NCBI RefSeq assembly: GCF_004801255.1
Contig: NZ_CP036295.1
Span: 1,500,001-1,564,000, forward strand
Source of the DNA: Desulfovibrio desulfuricans
Lineage (GTDB): Bacteria > Desulfobacterota > Desulfovibrionia > Desulfovibrionales > Desulfovibrionaceae
Length of the DNA stretch: 64,000 bases
Direction of reading: 5' to 3'
Shown: positions 33,830 to 42,115 of the stretch, piece by piece
How the letters are laid out: each line of letters starts with the position of its first letter
Numbering within the stretch: the stretch's first letter is position 1
The notes under the pieces: model-generated
Seen by the model: the letters and a program-made list of their open reading frames with translations, nothing else
Database searches by the model: none
What the model was told of the DNA's origin: nothing
Made by a program: the position numbers and the translations under genes

Positions 33830-36283
33830 ACGGACGCCCATAAATTCAGCCGCGAGCTTCTTGGCCTTTTTCTTATCTTCTGGGCACTGCTGCTGTTGCT
33901 CAGCCTGCTCAGTTTTGACGCCAACGACCCTGGTCTCAACCATGTGGTCAGCGGCGTGGTCAAGGTCAGAAACAAGGCGGGCCTTTTCGGCGCGTACACT
34001 GCTGGTTTTCTTAACGATGTGTTTGGCGTGGCCGCCTATCTCTGCCCACTGATTTTCGGTGCGCTGGGGGCGGCCTACGTTTCTCCTGCGTACAGCCTGC
34101 ACTGGTCGCGCTGGCTGGGCTTTTTTTTGCTGACCATCTGTCTGCTTGTTATCGGCTCGGCCGCTGACATCACCCTGGGCGACATGTGGGGCGGCGGCAT
34201 GGTGGGCAACGCCCTGCATATCAATGCCAGCCGGTTTTTGAGCCCGGGCGGTTCAGCTCTGGTCTGGCTGTTTATTGCGCTTGTGGGCACGCAGCTTGCT
34301 TGCAACATCTCATGGTTCAATCTGGCGGCCCGTTTTGCGCAATGGGCGCAGGCGCGTCTTGCCGCGCGGCAGGGCGAATCTGCGCAGTCGCCCCCGGCGG
34401 CAGAGCGTCAGCCCTCGGCAAGCGAGGGCAAACGCTCATGGTCGCTGCGGCAGCTGCATCTGCCTTCCATGGAATTCTGGACGCGCTGGCGTGACCGCCT
34501 GGGCAACATTCAGCCTACCGCAGATTCGCTACCTGAGGTTTTTGAAGAAAAAAAGAACCGCGCCGCCCAGCAGCAGGCTGAAGAAGCCAGCCTGAGCCGC
34601 ACGGACGCGGACGATCCTTTTGCCGTGGCCGAAGACTTTAACGGCGTGCCCATCTCGCCCGGGCTTGAAGCGCCGGAAGCGGACGAGCGGCAGCATGCGG
34701 CTCAGCGCGAGTCTTCTGCCGTGCAGGCCCCTCCGGCAACGGTTGTTCAGCCTGCTGTCGGCAAGGCAAACGCCCCTGCAGCTCCCGCTGCCGAAGCACC
34801 CAAAAAACAGGGCGCTCTGACCGGGCTGCTGTCGGGCATGACCGGCCGCAAGGTAGCCATACCCATGCCCGGCCTTGATCTGTTGGCCCCGCCGGTTAAA
34901 ATTGCTGGCAACACCAGCAAGGAAGAACGCGAAGCCAGAGGCAAGGCCCTTATTGCCTGTCTGAAAGATTTTGACATCCAAAGCGAGCTTGTGCATGTGA
35001 CCCCGGGGCCAGTGGTCACCATGTATGAGGTGCGACCAGCGCCGGGCATACGCGTGAGCCGTATCGCCAACCTCAGCGACGACCTTGCGCTGGCGCTCAA
35101 GGCTGTGGCTGTGCGCATTCAGGCTCCCATTCCCGGTACTGATACGGTGGGTATTGAAATACCCAACGACAACCGCGAAACAGTCAATTTTAGGGAACTG
35201 GCGGCCTCCGAGTCTTTCCGCAAGGGGTGCGGCCCCCTGACCATGATTTTGGGCAAGGATATTGCGGGCAAGCTCGTGATAGCCGACCTCACGCGCATGC
35301 CGCACCTGCTTGTGGCTGGCGCTACCGGCGCGGGCAAGAGCGTGTGCCTCAACGGCATTCTCATCAGCCTGCTGTACCGTACGCAGCCCAAGGACATGCA
35401 ACTGCTGCTTGTGGATCCCAAGCGCATTGAAATGGCCGTGTACGCTGACGAGCCGCATTTGGTGCACCCCGTGGTCACCGAGATGAACGAGGCCAAAAAC
35501 GCCCTTGACTGGGCCGTGCACGAGATGGACCGCCGCTACGAGGCCATGGCGCGCCTTGGGGTACGCAACGTTGCGGGCTTTAACCAGAAGCTGGCTGCCT
35601 GCAAAAATGAATTGCCGCCCGACTTTGCCGACCTTGAGCCCCTGCCTTACCTTGTTATTGTCATTGACGAGCTGGCAGACCTCATGATGACCGCAGCCCG
35701 CGAGGTGGAAACCAGCATCGTGCGTCTTGCGCAGCTGGCCCGTGCGGCAGGCATACACATGATAGTTGCCACCCAGCGCCCCAGCGTGGACGTGGTGACC
35801 GGTCTCATCAAGGCAAACTTTCCGTGCCGTATATCCTTTCAGGTTACTTCCAAGCATGATTCGCGCACCATTCTTGATCAGGTTGGCGCGGAGCATCTGC
35901 TTGGCAGGGGCGATATGCTCTTCAAGCCCAGCGGTGGGCGTTTGCAGCGCCTGCACGGCCCCTTCCTGAGCGACGAAGAGGTGCAGGGAGTGGTGGCTTA
36001 CTGGAAACGTCAGCTCAGCCCCTCGTACAAGATCGACTTCGCCCAGTGGGGCCTCGACTCTGTGAACGGCGGGGGCAGCGCGGGCGGAGGCGACGCGGCG
36101 CAGGATCCCCTGTACGGAGAAGTTCAGGCGTTTGTGAGCGATCAGGGCCGCGCTTCCATCTCGCTGGTGCAGCGCCGTTTTAAAATCGGTTTTAACCGGG
36201 CGGCCCGCCTGGTTGAACAACTCGAACACGATGGCATAATTGGCCCGGCAGACGGCAGCAAACCGCGCGCGGTGGTCAAATAA
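33830..36283 (+). CDS. ftsK: DNA translocase FtsK, apparent ACG start
   Basis: An 817-residue inner-membrane DNA pump for chromosome segregation at division. N-terminal membrane helices (four, about 1-150), a Pro/Ala/Glu linker (about 165-330), then the motor with Walker A GATGAGKSV, Walker B LLLVDPKRIEM and VIVIDELADLMM, and a C-terminal gamma winged helix (SLVQRRFKIGFNRAARLVEQLE). The frame opens after the stop at 33806-33808 and has no ATG, GTG or TTG before TTG 33896, which lies inside the first helix. ACG 33830 stands eight bases after CGGGAGGG (33815-33822) and gives TDAHKFSRELLGLFL, where FtsK proteins normally begin. Either a rare start codon or an ATG-to-ACG change. Confidence 0.9.
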   Translation, partial: TDAHKFSRELLGLFLIFWALLLLLSLLSFDANDPGLNHVVSGVVKVRNKAGLFGAYTAGFLNDVFGVAAYLCPLIFGALGAAYVSPAYSLHWSRWLGFFLLTICLLVIGSAADITLGDMWGGGMVGNALHINASRFLSPGGSALVWLFIALVGTQLACNISWFNLAARFAQWAQARLAARQGESAQSPPAAERQPSASEGKRSWSLRQLHLPSMEFWTRWRDRLGNIQPTADSLPEVFEEKKNRAAQQQAEEASLSRTDADDPFAVAEDFNGVPISPGLEAPEADERQHAAQRESSAVQAPPATVVQPAVGKANAPAAPAAEAPKKQGALTGLLSGMTGRKVAIPMPGLDLLAPPVKIAGNTSKEEREARGKALIACLKDFDIQSELVHVTPGPVVTMYEVRPAPGIRVSRIANLSDDLALALKAVAVRIQAPIPGTDTVGIEIPNDNRETVNFRELAASESFRKGCGPLTMILGKDIAGKLVIADLTRMPHLLVAGATGAGKSVCLNGILISLLYRTQPKDMQLLLVDPKRIEMAVYADEPHLVHPVVTEMNEAKNALDWAVHEMDRRYEAMARLGVRNVAGFNQKLAACKNELPPDFADLEPLPYLVIVIDELADLMMTAAREVETSIVRLAQLARAAGIHMIVATQRPSVDVVTGLIKANFPCRISFQVTSKHDSRTILDQVGAEHLLGRGDMLFKPSGGRLQRLHGPFLSDEEVQGVVAYWKRQLSPSYKIDFAQWGLDSVNGGGSAGGGDAAQDPLYGEVQAFVSDQGRASISLVQRRFKIGFNRAARLVEQLEHDGIIGPADGSKPRAVVK

Positions 36284-36325
36284 TTGCAACTTCAGGCACA
36301 AGGCGGCTCAGGCCGTGGAGGTGTT

Positions 36326-36997
36326 ATGCGCATAAATGGCATGTTGGCCCTGGCAGTCGGGCTTGTTCTTATTGCTGCAACTGCTGCCCAGGCTTCTGAT
36401 ATCGCTGCCACCATTCAGGCTCGGTACGAAAAACTGCGCACGTTTTCCGCCACATTTGAGCAGACGCTTACCCACAAGGAAAGCGGCTCGGTAGAAAAGC
36501 GACAGGGCAACCTGCTGTTTCAGAAGCCCTTGCTCATCCGCTGGCAGACAGACAAGCCCCACGAAGAAACCCTTGTGGTGACCGACAGGGAAATATGGGA
36601 CTATCTGGCTGATGAAGAAATAGCCTACCGCTATCCTCTGGAGCTTGTGCGGGATTCGCGCAGCATTATTCAGGTGATAACAGGGCAGGCAGCGCTGACC
36701 AAAGACTTTGACGTCAAGGAAGACGGGCAGGAAAACGGCCTTGCCAAACTGCACCTCTATCCCAAGGAACCTGCCCCGCAGATGGTAGAAGCCCTGCTGT
36801 GGGTCGAACCCGGCACCGGCTACATCCGCAGGGCGAGCATTATTGATTTTTACGGCAATTCCAACGACGTGCGGTTTACGCAGTTTAAGCCCGATACCTC
36901 GTTGAAGACATCGGACTTTACCTTTACCCCGCCCAAGGGCATTGAGGTTGAAGACCGCATTGACCGCAAGGTGCAGGAACGGGAACTCTTCAAGTAA
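36326..36997 (+). CDS. lolA: Outer-membrane lipoprotein carrier LolA
   Basis: A 223-residue periplasmic protein with a cleavable signal (MRINGMLALAVGLVLIAATA-AQA). The body matches LolA: YEKLRTFSATFEQTL, GNLLFQKPLLIRWQTDKPHEE, REIWDYLADEEIAY and YIRRASIIDFYGNSNDVRFTQF. LolA ferries lipoproteins from the LolCDE exporter to the outer membrane, including proteins like BamD. GGAGG at 36317-36321 supports ATG 36326. It follows ftsK by 42 bases and ends the operon at a strong hairpin. Confidence 0.93.
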   Translation: MRINGMLALAVGLVLIAATAAQASDIAATIQARYEKLRTFSATFEQTLTHKESGSVEKRQGNLLFQKPLLIRWQTDKPHEETLVVTDREIWDYLADEEIAYRYPLELVRDSRSIIQVITGQAALTKDFDVKEDGQENGLAKLHLYPKEPAPQMVEALLWVEPGTGYIRRASIIDFYGNSNDVRFTQFKPDTSLKTSDFTFTPPKGIEVEDRIDRKVQERELFK

Positions 36998-37006
36998 CAT
37001 CTGCCC

Positions 37007-37058
37007 CATAAAGCAAAAGGCCGTGGCGTTCGCAAACACCACGGCCTTTTGCTTTATG
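37007..37058. terminator. Bidirectional terminator between lolA and the thioesterase
   Basis: Perfect 20-base arms (37007-37026 and 37039-37058) containing AAAGCAAAAGGCCGTGG and complement. Each strand ends in CCTTTTGCTTTAT, so it can stop both convergent transcripts. Confidence 0.85.
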
Positions 37059-37068
37059 TTGCGCATGG

Positions 37069-37521
37069 TTACACGCAGAGCTGTCTAAACACAGCTGCGG
37101 CGTCAGCCTCCACAATGGGAAAGGCCGCCTGCAGCTCGTCCGGTACGCTGACGGGTTTGCCGTTGGTCATATCGATAAAAACCCACTGGGTTTCCGCCTC
37201 GGCAAGCAGGGTTTTTGCCGTTGCATTCCAAAAGACATAGCGGCGCAGGCTGCGACGCGATGCATACGAAGCTATCCAGGTCGCGGCGGTTATCACATCG
37301 CCCAGAAAGGCCGGGCGTTTGTAGGTAATGGTATGCTGGCGCACCACCCAGCCCTGACCAATGCTCTCGTACCGCTCCATGGGCCAGCCGCAAACGGCGG
37401 AGTGCGCCACGGCCACGTCCTGCATCCATGCCACATAGCGCAGGTTGCTGACGCGGTGCTGCATGTCTATATCGTCCGGTTCTATGGTAATCTGCTGCGT
37501 GTATATGTTGATCTGAGCCAT
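37069..37521 (-). CDS. Acyl-CoA thioesterase, hot-dog (4HBT/YbgC-like) family
   Basis: A 150-residue single hot-dog domain: ITIEPDDIDMQHRVSNLRYVAWMQDVAVAHS, where the Asp-x-x-x-His pattern around DIDMQHRVSN matches the 4HBT active-site region, then RPAFLGDVITAATWIAS and ETQWVFIDMTNGKPV. Such enzymes hydrolyse acyl-CoA thioesters; the acyl group cannot be predicted. A GGAGACAAC ribosome site precedes ATG 37521. Monocistronic, facing lolA. Confidence 0.82.
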   Translation of the reverse strand: MAQINIYTQQITIEPDDIDMQHRVSNLRYVAWMQDVAVAHSAVCGWPMERYESIGQGWVVRQHTITYKRPAFLGDVITAATWIASYASRRSLRRYVFWNATAKTLLAEAETQWVFIDMTNGKPVSVPDELQAAFPIVEADAAAVFRQLCV

Positions 37522-37565
37522 GTTGTCTCCTCATCAGTGATGGCGCAGAGCATATGCCTTGTGCG

Positions 37566-37613
37566 TAAAAAATAAAAGACACGCGGGCTTGCGATAATTG
37601 CGCCGCGTGTCTT
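37566..37613 (-). terminator. Terminator of the hydrogenase operon
   Basis: Arms AAGACACGCGG (37576-37586) and its complement (37603-37613) with a 16-base loop; on the minus strand TTTTATTTTTT follows. It lies about 110 bases beyond the protease stop. Confidence 0.85.
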
Positions 37614-37722
37614 CTGGTTGATAGTGGGCCGCCAGCGGGCGGAGGATTTGCCGGGCAATGGGCCGGCATCTGGCGCGGACAGTTTCTGTACGCCGCCTTG
37701 TATCCCGGTTTGGCGTGTTACA

Positions 37723-38256
37723 TCACACCCCGCCCTGCACAAGCGTATCGAGCACGGCTGCAGAAAGGTGCCTCGGCTGCGCCCGCAGGCTGGGGGCGAC
37801 GCCCCATTGCCGCAGTATGTCCAGGGCCATGCTCTGGGCGGCCTCAAAGCTTTCGCTAACCGGCTTGGATAGCGGGGCCGCGAGGGTCATGGCCGCCGGT
37901 TGCACGCCGATGAGAGCGCAGCTGCTTGGCGCCGTGCCGCGCAGGGCTGCCAGCCCCATGACCTCTGAAAAGCTGTTTTGATGCGGGCCAATCTTCTGCG
38001 CCGTCAGGTAGGCGGGCACGTTGTCCCGTAGCAGCAGCTGGCCCGGTTGCAGGCCAAAATCAACAGCATCAAGCACCAGCAGCCTGTCGGCACGCTCCAC
38101 AAAGGTCAGCAGGGTCTGTCCTTGCGTGCCGCCGTCTACAACTTCCACGTTTTCAGGAAAATCCCAGTGGGCGTAGAGCCGCTGCGCCAACAGCACGCCA
38201 AAGCCCTCGTCGCCGTACAGAATATTGCCAAGACCAAGAATGATGATCTGTTCCAT
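37723..38256 (-). CDS. hynD: [NiFe] hydrogenase maturation endopeptidase
   Basis: A 177-residue protease of the HyaD/HybD/HupD family that removes the C-terminal extension of the large subunit after nickel insertion. It has GLGNILYGDEGFG with the nickel-binding Glu near residue 16, LVLDAVDFG (Asp) and the GPHQNSF segment with the His ligand. It lies last in the small-large-cytochrome-protease operon, the normal position. The symbol follows Desulfovibrio hyn naming; hyaD is the E. coli equivalent. Confidence 0.92.
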   Translation of the reverse strand: MEQIIILGLGNILYGDEGFGVLLAQRLYAHWDFPENVEVVDGGTQGQTLLTFVERADRLLVLDAVDFGLQPGQLLLRDNVPAYLTAQKIGPHQNSFSEVMGLAALRGTAPSSCALIGVQPAAMTLAAPLSKPVSESFEAAQSMALDILRQWGVAPSLRAQPRHLSAAVLDTLVQGGV

Positions 38257-38277
38257 TAAAGTTCCCAGGTTCAGGAA

Positions 38278-38301
38278 GGGGCGGCCCCGCCGGGCCGCCC
38301 C
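38278..38301 (-). other. GC-rich hairpin between cytochrome b and protease genes
   Basis: GGGGCGGCCC (38278-38287) and complement (38292-38301) with a four-base loop. No T-run follows on the minus strand, so it is more likely an mRNA-stabilising or attenuating element within the operon than a terminator. Confidence 0.6.
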
Positions 38302-38324
38302 TCAATGCTGTTAGGTTACATCAA

Positions 38325-39029
38325 TTACTTCTTGCGGCGTTGACGATAGCCGCTGAACATGGACGAAACCAGCGTGGTCTTGCCCATGATTTCTTCGCGT
38401 ATGACCATGTAGAGGTGCACCGTCACAAAGGTAATGAGCAGCAGCATGCCCAGACGGTGCAGGCTGCGGGTCATCTGGCCGTTGCCGCCAAACCAGTTGT
38501 TTATCCAGTCCTGCACAAAGGCAAAAAAGCGGATAAACGGTACGTGGCTGTCCTGGGCGTACATGCCAAGGCCTGTAAGCATGATGACAAGCATAAAGAT
38601 CATGCCCGTGCCCATGCCTATTTGCGCCAGCGGGTTGTGGCCCACATGCGCGCCGCACTCCTTGTTGAGAAACAGGTACCAGCGCACGTCCTGCCACAGA
38701 TCGCTCCACCAGGCTTTGCTCCATACCGGCACTATGATGAGCTCGCGCGAATAGCGATTGCCCCAGACAAGGCCGTATATGTAACGCAGTACAGTTGAAA
38801 TAATCAGCACAAAGCCCGCAATAAAGTGGGCCATGCGCGTGTACCCCATATAAAATGTGTTATAAGGCTCGCCAGTTACGGAAAGCCATGGTTTGCCGAT
38901 GATGTAGCCTGTGACGATAAGTACAGCGACGCAGGCTACCATAACCCAGTGCCATATGCGTATGGGCAGCTCGTACACATAGATGCTTTTGCCCATGGGC
39001 ATTTGCGGAAGCAGATGTTGTTCGCTCAT
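38325..39029 (-). CDS. hynC: [NiFe] hydrogenase b-type cytochrome subunit
   Basis: A 234-residue integral membrane dihaem cytochrome that takes electrons from the periplasmic hydrogenase to the quinone pool. It has the HupC/HyaC pattern: YVYELPIRIWHWVMV (haem His in helix 1), ARMAHFIAGFVLI-type second helix (TRMAHFIAGF), RNRYSRELI-like loop and LHRLGMLLLITFVTVHLYMVIREE with the paired haem His in the last helix. GGAGAACGTC precedes ATG 39029. This subunit shows the enzyme is quinone-linked, unlike the soluble HynAB of some Desulfovibrio that feed only cytochrome c3. Confidence 0.93.
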   Translation of the reverse strand: MSEQHLLPQMPMGKSIYVYELPIRIWHWVMVACVAVLIVTGYIIGKPWLSVTGEPYNTFYMGYTRMAHFIAGFVLIISTVLRYIYGLVWGNRYSRELIIVPVWSKAWWSDLWQDVRWYLFLNKECGAHVGHNPLAQIGMGTGMIFMLVIMLTGLGMYAQDSHVPFIRFFAFVQDWINNWFGGNGQMTRSLHRLGMLLLITFVTVHLYMVIREEIMGKTTLVSSMFSGYRQRRKK

Positions 39030-39080
39030 GACGTTCTCCCGGCGGAAGGCTTGTACTCCGCGGCTCGGATTGCCCGAACG

Positions 39081-40895
39081 CTAGAAGCAGTTGTCTGTTC
39101 TAACCGAGATCAGCTCGGATCCGTCCGGCCCGATAATATGCGTAGAGCAGGCCAGACAGGGGTCAAAGCTGTGCAGGGTACGCAGTATTTCAAGGGGCTG
39201 GTTGGGAACAGCCATCTTTGTGCCCATCAGGGATGCTTCATAGGCGCTGAGCTGTCCGTCGGGGCTGCGGGGCGCACCATTCCAGGTGGTGGGGACAACG
39301 CACTGATAGTTTTCGATCTTTCTGTCCTTGATGGTGATCCAGTGCCCCAGCGCGCCGCGCGGTGCTTCGGTAAAGCCCACGCCGCGCAAGGTGCCGTTGG
39401 GCCAGCTTTCCGGCTTCCACAGCTTGGTATTGGCGGTTGCACGGTTGCCGTTTTTGAGGTTGGCCACAAGTTTGTCGTAAAAATAGCGCATCTTGTCGGC
39501 CGACCAGACAAGCTCGAGCGAACGCGCGGCAATGCGGCCAAGGGTCGACTGCAGGACAGCAACCGGAGCCTTGGCCTGACCAAGAAAGTCATCAATGAGG
39601 CCCTTGATTTCGCTGTCTTTTTTGGCATAGCCCACCAGCAGGCGGGCCAGCGGGCCTACTTCCATCTGGTGGCCGCGCCACAGCGGTGTTTTGATCCACG
39701 AATACCGGTCGCGTTCGTCCACCTGCTTGAGGTCGGTGGGCGTGCCCTTGATGTTGGGGCCGGGGGCGTAGTTGGGTTCTGTTACGCCGTCAAAGGGGTG
39801 CAGGCCGGTTTTGCCGCCAGGGTAGGGCTTGTACCACGAGTGGGCCACTGTTTCCTGAATTTCTTCGGGGTTGTGCAGGTCAACGGGCAACACTTCGTTA
39901 AAGTTGCCGTTGATGATGGCCCCGGGCGGCAGCAGCAGGCTTTTTTCAGAATAATCGTTGGCTGTGTCCGGTATGGCGCCGTAGGCCAGAACCGAAAGCT
40001 TGGAAAGCCCGCCGCCTATGTTCAGCCAGTCGCCGTAAAAGGCTGCCAGCGCAAGGGTGTCGGGCATGACCACCTGCTGGGCAAAGGTGCGGCAGCGTTC
40101 AATAAGCTGCAGTACAAGCTCCAGGCGTTCCTGATTGATAACGTCTGAGGCTCCGTGCGCGTCCAGATTCAGCGAGCAGGGCACGCCGCCAACCAGCCAG
40201 TTGGGGTGGGGGTTTTTGCCGCCAAAAATGGTGTGTATCTGCACCATGTCTTTTTGAAAATCGAGCGCTTCCAGATAGTGGGCAACCACCAGCAGGTTGG
40301 CTTCGGGCGGCAGCTTGTAGGCCGGGTGACCCCAGTAGCCGTTGGTGAAAATGCCAAGCTGACCCGATTCTATTATGCGGGTAAGGCGGTCCTTGATGGA
40401 TTTGAAGTACCCCGGCGATGAATTGGGCCAGGGAGTGAGCTTGTGCGAGAGCTCCGAGGTGGCCTTGGGATCCGCCTTGGCGGCAGAAATCACGTCTACC
40501 CAGTCGAGCCCTGCCAGATGGTACAGGTGCACCAGATGGTCATGATACATGAGGCACAGGTGCATGATGTTGCGGATGATGTTGGCGTTGTCGGGTATTT
40601 CAATGCCAAGGGCGTTTTCCACCGCATGCACAGAGGCCAACGCGTGCGTACCCGTGCACACGCCGCAGATGCGTTCCACAAAAGCCCAGGCGTCGCGCGG
40701 GTCACGTCCTTTGAGGATTATTTCGATTCCTCTGAATATGGTGCCGCACGATACCGCATTGGTGATAACGTTGTTGTCGTCAAGGTTCACCTCGCAACGC
40801 AGATGCCCCTCGATGCGGGTAACCGGGTCAACAACCACACGGCGGCCGGAGTCCTTAACTGCATAACCCTGTGAAGTAGTATATTCGTAGGCCAT
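39081..40895 (-). CDS. hynB: [NiFe] hydrogenase large subunit
   Basis: A 604-residue subunit holding the Ni-Fe site. The four ligand cysteines are in [11 protein letters not shown] (Cys77, Cys80) and DPCLACSTH (Cys580, Cys583). A residue pattern with Cys and not selenocysteine makes it a standard [NiFe] enzyme. After His586 an 18-residue extension ([18 protein letters not shown]) remains to be cut by the protease; it is slightly longer than the usual 15 and ends in Asn-Cys-Phe. [10 protein letters not shown] and the GYWGHPAY region support group 1 (uptake, respiratory). It starts 11 bases after the small subunit. Confidence 0.97.
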   Translation of the reverse strand: MAYEYTTSQGYAVKDSGRRVVVDPVTRIEGHLRCEVNLDDNNVITNAVSCGTIFRGIEIILKGRDPRDAWAFVERICGVCTGTHALASVHAVENALGIEIPDNANIIRNIMHLCLMYHDHLVHLYHLAGLDWVDVISAAKADPKATSELSHKLTPWPNSSPGYFKSIKDRLTRIIESGQLGIFTNGYWGHPAYKLPPEANLLVVAHYLEALDFQKDMVQIHTIFGGKNPHPNWLVGGVPCSLNLDAHGASDVINQERLELVLQLIERCRTFAQQVVMPDTLALAAFYGDWLNIGGGLSKLSVLAYGAIPDTANDYSEKSLLLPPGAIINGNFNEVLPVDLHNPEEIQETVAHSWYKPYPGGKTGLHPFDGVTEPNYAPGPNIKGTPTDLKQVDERDRYSWIKTPLWRGHQMEVGPLARLLVGYAKKDSEIKGLIDDFLGQAKAPVAVLQSTLGRIAARSLELVWSADKMRYFYDKLVANLKNGNRATANTKLWKPESWPNGTLRGVGFTEAPRGALGHWITIKDRKIENYQCVVPTTWNGAPRSPDGQLSAYEASLMGTKMAVPNQPLEILRTLHSFDPCLACSTHIIGPDGSELISVRTDNCF

Positions 40896-40906
40896 GGGGT
40901 ATTTCC

Positions 40907-42007
40907 TCAGCTGTTGGAGTCGGTGTCAGAGGGGCCCTTGCCGCTTTTGCTGCCTGCATGGCGCACCATGCTGGCAACGCCGTGTACGGCCACGCCAGCG
41001 GCTACGCCCGCCACAGCGGCAACGCCCACGGTCTCTGCCGTGGCATTGGTACCAAGATGCGGGATGGTGGTTATGCGGTCATAAAACGATCCCTGATCCC
41101 AGAAGTTCTGTTCCGAGCAGCCAATGCAGCCGTGGCCAGACTGAATGGGGAAGGAAACGCCGTTGTTCCAGCGTGTTGAGGGGCAGGCATTGTAGGTGGT
41201 GGGGCCTTTGCAGCCCATCTTGTAAAGGCACAGGCCAGAGCGTGCGCCTTCATCGTCCCACGATTCCACGTATTCGCCCGCGTCAAAGTGCGCCCTGCGG
41301 TAGCAGTGGTCGTGCACGCGCTTGCCATAAAACATCACGGGCCTGCCCTGAGAATCAAGCGTCGGCAGCCTGTCGTAAGTAATGATGTAGGTCAGAATTG
41401 AGCTCATGACCTCAGGTATGGCCGGGCAACCGGGCACCTTGAGCTGGGGTTTGTTGGGAAACAGCTTGTGCAAAGGCGTGGCGCCGGTTGGGTTGGGGTG
41501 GGCGGCCTGCACGCAGCCCCATGATGCGCAGGTTCCCCAGGCCACCAGAGCCTTTGCGTTTTCCACGCCCTCCTTGAGCTTTTCATAAAACGGTTTGCCA
41601 GCATCAATGCAGTACATGCCCTGGCCGTTGAGGGGCACGTTGCCTTCTACAGCCAGAATATACTGGCCCTTGTATTTATGGATGGCCTCCTCGTAGGCTG
41701 CATTGGCTTGATCCCCAGCAGCCGCCATGACAGTGTCCTGATAATCCATTGTAATCATTGAGAGTACGATGTCTGTCGCCAGCGGGTGGGCTGTGCGCAA
41801 AAATGATTCTGTACAACAAGAGCAGGAAAGCCCGTTGATCCACAGCACGGGCAGGCGGGGTTTAGTTGACAGAGCCTGTGCGATGGCCATATCCGCGCCT
41901 GGACCAAGGCCGAGCGCGACAGCGGTAAGCGCACAGAATTTCATGAAATCTCGACGGCTGACACCACGATTGCGCAAAACTTGTTCGGTGGTTTCGAGAT
42001 GAGCCAT
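40907..42007 (-). CDS. hynA: [NiFe] hydrogenase small subunit, Tat-exported and membrane anchored
   Basis: A 366-residue Fe-S subunit. A Tat signal ([21 protein letters not shown]) takes the folded dimer to the periplasm. Cluster ligands: proximal [18 protein letters not shown] and PGCPA; distal [10 protein letters not shown] with [10 protein letters not shown]; medial NACPSTRW and GCIGCSE. The last 45 residues contain a hydrophobic helix ([17 protein letters not shown]) for membrane anchoring next to the cytochrome. ATG 42007 follows GAGGT; the frame continues upstream without homology. First gene of the operon. Confidence 0.96.
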   Translation of the reverse strand: MAHLETTEQVLRNRGVSRRDFMKFCALTAVALGLGPGADMAIAQALSTKPRLPVLWINGLSCSCCTESFLRTAHPLATDIVLSMITMDYQDTVMAAAGDQANAAYEEAIHKYKGQYILAVEGNVPLNGQGMYCIDAGKPFYEKLKEGVENAKALVAWGTCASWGCVQAAHPNPTGATPLHKLFPNKPQLKVPGCPAIPEVMSSILTYIITYDRLPTLDSQGRPVMFYGKRVHDHCYRRAHFDAGEYVESWDDEGARSGLCLYKMGCKGPTTYNACPSTRWNNGVSFPIQSGHGCIGCSEQNFWDQGSFYDRITTIPHLGTNATAETVGVAAVAGVAAGVAVHGVASMVRHAGSKSGKGPSDTDSNS

Positions 42008-42115
42008 AAGTACCTCGAGAAGAACATGGTTACAGGTTGGTGATTGCTGCTGACAGGTGAGGTGCAAGTACTCCTTTTACATAGGTATATAGTTAAAATT
42101 TGCCGTATTGAGACA

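Noticed and set aside
34529..36301. 590-codon open frame antisense to ftsK
   Set aside because: Shadow of the ftsK motor region; the sense strand has intact Walker motifs and the antisense product has no family features.
39081..39150. Selenocysteine ([NiFeSe]) hydrogenase
   Set aside because: The C-terminal ligand motif is encoded with Cys codons in DPCLACSTH; no in-frame TGA is present.
38826..40148. 440-codon open frame antisense to the hydrogenase large subunit and cytochrome b
   Set aside because: Runs across two genuine genes and an intergenic gap; composition is typical of GC-rich antisense frames.
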